A stretch of 9,452 bases of DNA from Bacteroidales bacterium. GTDB lineage: Bacteria > Bacteroidota > Bacteroidia > Bacteroidales > P3. The stretch lies in contig DUQY01000152.1 of assembly GCA_012837565.1 (NCBI GenBank), forward strand, positions 1 through 9,452, read 5' to 3'. The notes beneath the pieces were generated by a model. The model saw nothing but the letters and a program-made list of their open reading frames with translations, had not been told where the DNA came from and did no database searches. The position numbers and the translations under genes were made by a program. Shown in pieces: positions 7,501 to 9,452 of this stretch (position 1 is the first letter of the stretch; every line of letters starts with the position of its first letter).

Positions 7501-8853
7501 ATAGGTAGATCTGCAGAATATAGAATCATAGAACCTAAAACTGAAGTCATTTTAGCATCAGGGAATATTCCATACGGAGCAAAACTATTCTTTGAAAACA
7601 ATGTAATGATTAAGAAAGGAGACTTGATTGTTGAGTGGGACCCATACAATGCAGTAATTATTACTGAAGTAAATGGTAAAGTTGCATTTGAAAATGTTGT
7701 TGAGGGCATTACCTTTAGGGTAGAATCTGATGATCAAACAGGACTTCAAGATAAGGTAGTTATTGAATCTCGTCAAAAGGCTAAGAATCCAGCAATAACA
7801 ATTGTTAATTCTTCTGGTGAAGTTCTAAAGATTTACGATATACCAGTAGGTTCACATATTATGGTCGAAGATGGTCAAAAACTTAATGCTGGAGAAGTAT
7901 TAGTTAAGATTCCTCGTTCATTTGGAAAATCAGGAGACATTACAGGAGGACTTCCAAGAGTAACTGAATTGTTTGAAGCACGTAATCCTTCTGACCCTGC
8001 AGTAGTTGCAGAAATTGATGGAGTTGTTTCACTGATGAAGAAACTTAAGAGAGGAAATCGTGAAATTATCATTACAAGCAAGACAGGGGAAACTCGTCCA
8101 TATCTTGTATCAACTTCAAAACAAATCCTTGCCCAAGAAAACGACTATGTAAAGGCTGGCTCACCACTTTGTGAAGGAGCAATTACGCCTGCAGATATCC
8201 TTGCAATAAAAGGGCCTATGCGAGTTCAGGAATATATTGTTAATGAAGTTCAAGAAGTTTATCGTTTACAAGGAGTTAAGATAAATGACAAACACTTTGA
8301 AGTAATCGTTAGACAAATGATGCGTAAGGTTGAAATTCAAGATCAAGGCGACACAAGTTTCCTTGAGGGAGAAGTTGCAAATAAGATAGACTTCCATGAA
8401 ATCAACGATCTAATATATGGAATGAAGGTTGTAGAAGACCAAGGAGAAAGCGAAAACTATATTAATGGTCAAATCATTAGTGCAAGAGGTTTAAGAGATG
8501 AAAACTCAACCCTAAAGAGAAGAGATAAAACTCAAATAACTGCACGTGATGCTAAGCCAGCAACAGCGCGTCAAATTCTTCAAGGAATTACACGAGCTTC
8601 TCTTCAAACCAAGAGTTATTTATCAGCAGCATCTTTCCAAGAAACAACAAAAGTTTTAACAGAAGCAGCAATCAATGCTAAGCAAGACGATTTGTTAGGT
8701 CTAAAGGAAAACGTTTTAGTAGGACATTTAATACCTGCAGGAACAGGATTAAAAGAATACAGAAATGCATTTGTTGCAAACAAACAACAATTGGAAGAAT
8801 TAGCATCTCAAAACGCACCAACAAGAAGAGGTCGTAAAGCAAAAGAAGAATAA
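4537..8853 (+). CDS. rpoC: DNA-directed RNA polymerase subunit beta'
   Basis: The 1438-residue beta' subunit holds the catalytic magnesium and forms the clamp of RNA polymerase. The clamp zinc site is C66, C68, C81 and C84 (ECHCGK...VCDRC). The switch/clamp segment 'GRFRQNLLGKRVDYSGRS' spans 350-367. The invariant 'NADFDGD' is at 472-478, with D474, D476 and D478 as Mg ligands. 'GARGSKEQIRQLSGMRGLMAKP' spans 731-752 and the bridge helix lies around 778-811. The second zinc site is C822, C896, C903 and C906. The trigger loop begins near 'TQLTLRTFHVGG', with H944 equivalent to E. coli H936. Roughly residues 948-1136 separate the two halves of the trigger loop, which resumes at 'GGLPRVTELFEAR', so an insertion of about 185 residues sits where E. 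coli has SI3. The C-terminus ends in a basic 'RRGRKAKEE' tail. ATG at 4537 gives the usual Bacteroidota N-terminus (MAIKKEN...SPESILERSRGEVLKPETINYRT). No defect was seen. Confidence 0.99.
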   Translation: MAIKKENLINSNFNSMTVSLASPESILERSRGEVLKPETINYRTYKPERDGLFCERIFGPIKDWECHCGKYKRIRYKGIVCDRCGVEVTEKKVRRERMGHIQLVVPVAHIWFFRSLPNKIGALLGLKTKELEQVIYYEKYIVISQGALEKDEIKQGALLDETQYFECLDLLPPENQLLDDKDPNKFVARMGAEALIVLLKGLDLDKLSYDLRHTANRETSQQRKQDALKRLNVVEAFRDAQTRIENRPEWMIVQVVPVIPPELRPLVPLDGGRFATSDLNDLYRRVIIRNNRLKRLIEIKAPDVIMRNEKRMLQEAVDSLFDNSRKVSSVKSESNRALKSLSDSLKGKQGRFRQNLLGKRVDYSGRSVIVVGPDLLLHECGLPKDMASELFKPFIIRKMLERGIVKTVKSAKKIVDRRDPVVWEILENILKGHPVLLNRAPTLHRLGIQAFQPRLVEGKAIQLHPLVCSAFNADFDGDQMAVHVPLGNAAVLEAQILMLASHNILNPANGAPITVPSQDMVLGLYYMTKGRLSDAERTVKGEGKLFYSSEEVQIAYNEKAIDLHANIKLRRTFVDKNGEQKVEKIDTTVGRVLFNIVVPEEFGFVNQVLKKTILRDIIGDILKVCGTAKTARFLDDIKSLGYRMAFKGGLSFNLGDVIIPERKATLISKANEEVIEVIGNYQMGLITNNERYNQIIDVWTNTNRDLTNIVMKEVAEDRQGFNPVYMMLDSGARGSKEQIRQLSGMRGLMAKPQKSGATGAEIIENPIISNFKEGLSVLEYFISTHGARKGLADTALKTADAGYLTRRLVDVAQDVIIADEDCGTLRGIPTTALKKNEEIVQTLYDRILGRVTLHDVIHPLTGEILATSGQELTEEICKEIESSPIEEVEIRSVLTCESKHGVCAKCYGRNLAYGRMVQKGEAVGVIAAQSIGEPGTQLTLRTFHVGGVAGGNVGTGSRVFAKYEGQLIIDELRSVDTKSSTDQKYKVVIGRSAEYRIIEPKTEVILASGNIPYGAKLFFENNVMIKKGDLIVEWDPYNAVIITEVNGKVAFENVVEGITFRVESDDQTGLQDKVVIESRQKAKNPAITIVNSSGEVLKIYDIPVGSHIMVEDGQKLNAGEVLVKIPRSFGKSGDITGGLPRVTELFEARNPSDPAVVAEIDGVVSLMKKLKRGNREIIITSKTGETRPYLVSTSKQILAQENDYVKAGSPLCEGAITPADILAIKGPMRVQEYIVNEVQEVYRLQGVKINDKHFEVIVRQMMRKVEIQDQGDTSFLEGEVANKIDFHEINDLIYGMKVVEDQGESENYINGQIISARGLRDENSTLKRRDKTQITARDAKPATARQILQGITRASLQTKSYLSAASFQETTKVLTEAAINAKQDDLLGLKENVLVGHLIPAGTGLKEYRNAFVANKQQLEELASQNAPTRRGRKAKEE

Positions 8854-8867
8854 ACAAATTAATAATA

Positions 8868-8919
8868 TTGCCCTTATTATATATTGAGTTTTATAGGATT
8901 TAGTTAATAATAAGGGCAA
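8868..8919 (+). promoter_or_regulatory. Intercistronic stem-loop between rpoC and the DUF3467 gene
   Basis: TTGCCCTTATTAT at 8868-8880 is perfectly complementary to ATAATAAGGGCAA at 8907-8919, giving a 13-bp stem with a 26-nt loop. It begins 15 nt after the rpoC stop and ends 15 nt before the DUF3467 start. The sequence after the stem (AATATTTTAAAAAAG) has only a short T run, so a complete terminator is unlikely. Partial termination, 3'-end protection of upstream RNA after cleavage, or control of access to the downstream start are all possible. The pairing is seen directly and the role is inferred. Confidence 0.55.
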
Positions 8920-8934
8920 AATATTTTAAAAAAG

Positions 8935-9237
8935 ATGGAAAATAACAAAGAACAAAAGATGGATATCGAATTACCAGCAGAAGTAGCTCCTGGAATATAT
9001 TCAAATCTTCAATTAATAACACATTCCTCAACAGAATTTATTGTAGATTTTATTCAAGTTATGCCTGGGGTGCCAAAAGCTCAAGTACGTTCAAGAGCAA
9101 TTCTTTCACCACAACATGCAAAAAGATTATTATATGCATTGAAAGAAAATATTGAAAAATACGAACAGCAACATGGAATAATAACAGAACCCGAACAAAC
9201 ACTTCCATATCAAATGAATCCAATGGGTCAAGCTTAA
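8935..9237 (+). CDS. DUF3467 domain protein, function unknown
   Basis: This 100-residue soluble protein has no signal peptide or membrane segment and resembles the DUF3467 family, commonly found next to rpoC in Bacteroidota. The core is residues 16-81. 'EVAPGIYSNLQLITHSSTEFIVDF' and 'QVMPGVPKAQVRSRAILSPQHAKRLLYALKENI' match the family pattern, in particular the E-F-x-x-D-F, M-P-G-x-P-K and P-Q-H-A-K-R-L-L elements. By eye it should form two or three beta strands (about 22-30, 34-43 and 49-57) followed by one long helix (59-80). The tail from 82 is proline/glutamine-rich and probably disordered. No catalytic motif is evident. ATG at 8935 is taken as the start. A second in-frame ATG at 8959 (M9) is also preceded by an A-rich run, so the exact start is slightly open. 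It lies 81 nt after rpoC on the same strand and is followed by a strong terminator, so it is probably the last gene of the operon. A link to transcription is suggested by context only. Confidence 0.9.
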   Translation: MENNKEQKMDIELPAEVAPGIYSNLQLITHSSTEFIVDFIQVMPGVPKAQVRSRAILSPQHAKRLLYALKENIEKYEQQHGIITEPEQTLPYQMNPMGQA

Positions 9238-9256
9238 TCAGATATATAAGAATTAC

Positions 9257-9288
9257 GAGAGTTATCATATGATAACTCTCTTTTTTTT
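9257..9288 (+). terminator. Strong rho-independent terminator at the operon end
   Basis: A perfect 24-nt palindrome at 9257-9280 (GAGAGTTATCAT and its reverse complement) folds as a 10-bp stem with an ATAT loop, and eight T residues follow directly at 9281-9288. It begins 19 nt after the DUF3467 stop. No A run precedes the stem, so it is expected to work in the + direction only. It marks the likely end of the rpl-rpo-DUF3467 transcript. Confidence 0.93.
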
Positions 9289-9305
9289 GTGAATATAGAA
9301 TAGTT

Positions 9306-9359
9306 AATAAAAAACATTTTAATGATTAGAGTTATTTGTTAGAGGTAAATGTTTTTATT
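9306..9359. repeat. A/T-rich imperfect inverted repeat downstream of the operon terminator
   Basis: AATAAAAAACATTT at 9306-9319 is complementary to AAATGTTTTTATT at 9347-9359 except for one extra base in the A/T run, with a 27-nt spacer between. The stem carries A and T runs at its base, the form often seen in bidirectional terminators of AT-rich genomes, but it has only one G-C pair and would be weak. It could serve a gene converging from the right, of which I see no convincing part in the window. Chance is a real alternative in sequence this A/T-rich. Confidence 0.35.
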
Positions 9360-9420
9360 GGATAAAAAAAGAATTGTTTTACTACTCTAAGAACTCGTTA
9401 ATAGTAATAATCTCCTGACT

Positions 9421-9450
9421 TTGACACTTATTTTTCTTTTAACTTATAAT
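9421..9450 (+). promoter_or_regulatory. Candidate promoter with E. coli-type -35 and -10 boxes, directed out of the window
   Basis: TTGACA at 9421-9426 and TATAAT at 9445-9450 are separated by 18 nt, both perfect matches to the sigma-70 consensus. The -35 box also contains the TTTG (9420-9423) that Bacteroidota primary-sigma promoters use near -33. The -10 region only partly matches the Bacteroidota TAnnTTTG form. The pair lies after the operon terminator and points to a gene starting beyond 9452. TATAAT alone is common in such DNA, so this is a candidate only. Confidence 0.4.
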
Positions 9451-9452
9451 TC

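Noticed and set aside
7378..7944. Insertion inside the beta' trigger loop as a foreign or unusual domain
   Set aside because: It has about the position and length of the SI3 insertion known from E. coli and many Gram-negative lineages, so it is an expected lineage feature.
8884..8912. Possible internal promoter for DUF3467 (TTGAGT followed by an A/T-rich hexamer)
   Set aside because: The -35 match is weak, the -10 would lie in the hairpin arm without a clear TATAAT or TAnnTTTG, and the hairpin explains the sequence better.
9059..9268. 69-codon open frame on the minus strand over DUF3467 and the terminator
   Set aside because: It is antisense to a clear gene, and its first codons run through the terminator palindrome. 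There is no family resemblance and no promoter-like sequence.
9387..9438. Possible 3' end of a minus-strand gene (frame reading ...QEIITINEFLE then TAG)
   Set aside because: The frame meets another stop at 9439-9441 after only 17 codons and has no start codon, so nothing supports a gene without sequence to the right or a frameshift.

Overview
The window is a core housekeeping locus from an AT-rich member of the Bacteroidota, most likely Bacteroidales or a near relative. It is the distal part of the ribosomal-stalk / RNA polymerase operon. Four things point to this group. The RpoB and RpoC sequences have Bacteroidota-type features, such as the Rif-region stretch with T and A at the E. coli N518 and S522 positions and the 'SKEQIRQLSGMRGLMAKPQK' block of RpoC. 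The genes lack Shine-Dalgarno sequences and have A/T-rich leaders. A DUF3467 gene follows rpoC. All five stop codons are TAA. The genus cannot be named from this sequence alone.

Layout, all on the + strand: 3' end of rplJ (L10, 2-160); rplL (L7/L12, 193-564); a 110-nt spacer with a strong stem-loop (589-625); rpoB (675-4493, with a TTG start); a 43-nt spacer; rpoC (4537-8853); an 81-nt spacer with a 13-bp stem-loop (8868-8919); a 100-residue DUF3467 protein (8935-9237); and a textbook intrinsic terminator (9257-9288). The last 164 nt hold an A/T-rich inverted repeat (9306-9359) and, at the very edge, a perfect TTGACA-18-TATAAT promoter-like pair pointing out of the window. No mobile element, CRISPR array, tRNA, rRNA or sign of gene transfer was seen.

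How the genes work together: L10 and L7/L12 form the ribosomal stalk that recruits translational GTPases, and beta and beta' form the catalytic core of RNA polymerase. All catalytic and zinc-binding residues checked are intact. The stem-loop between rplL and rpoB sits where E. coli has an attenuator and RNase III site, which would set the ratio of stalk protein to polymerase. The stem-loop after rpoC could set the level of the DUF3467 protein in the same way. The strong terminator after DUF3467 suggests that gene is the last of the operon.

This is mainly an ordinary, conserved region. The items worth a second look are the DUF3467 protein of unknown function tied to rpoC, the non-ATG start of rpoB, the two intercistronic hairpins, a substitution in a highly conserved RpoB loop, and the E. 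coli-like promoter at the right edge.
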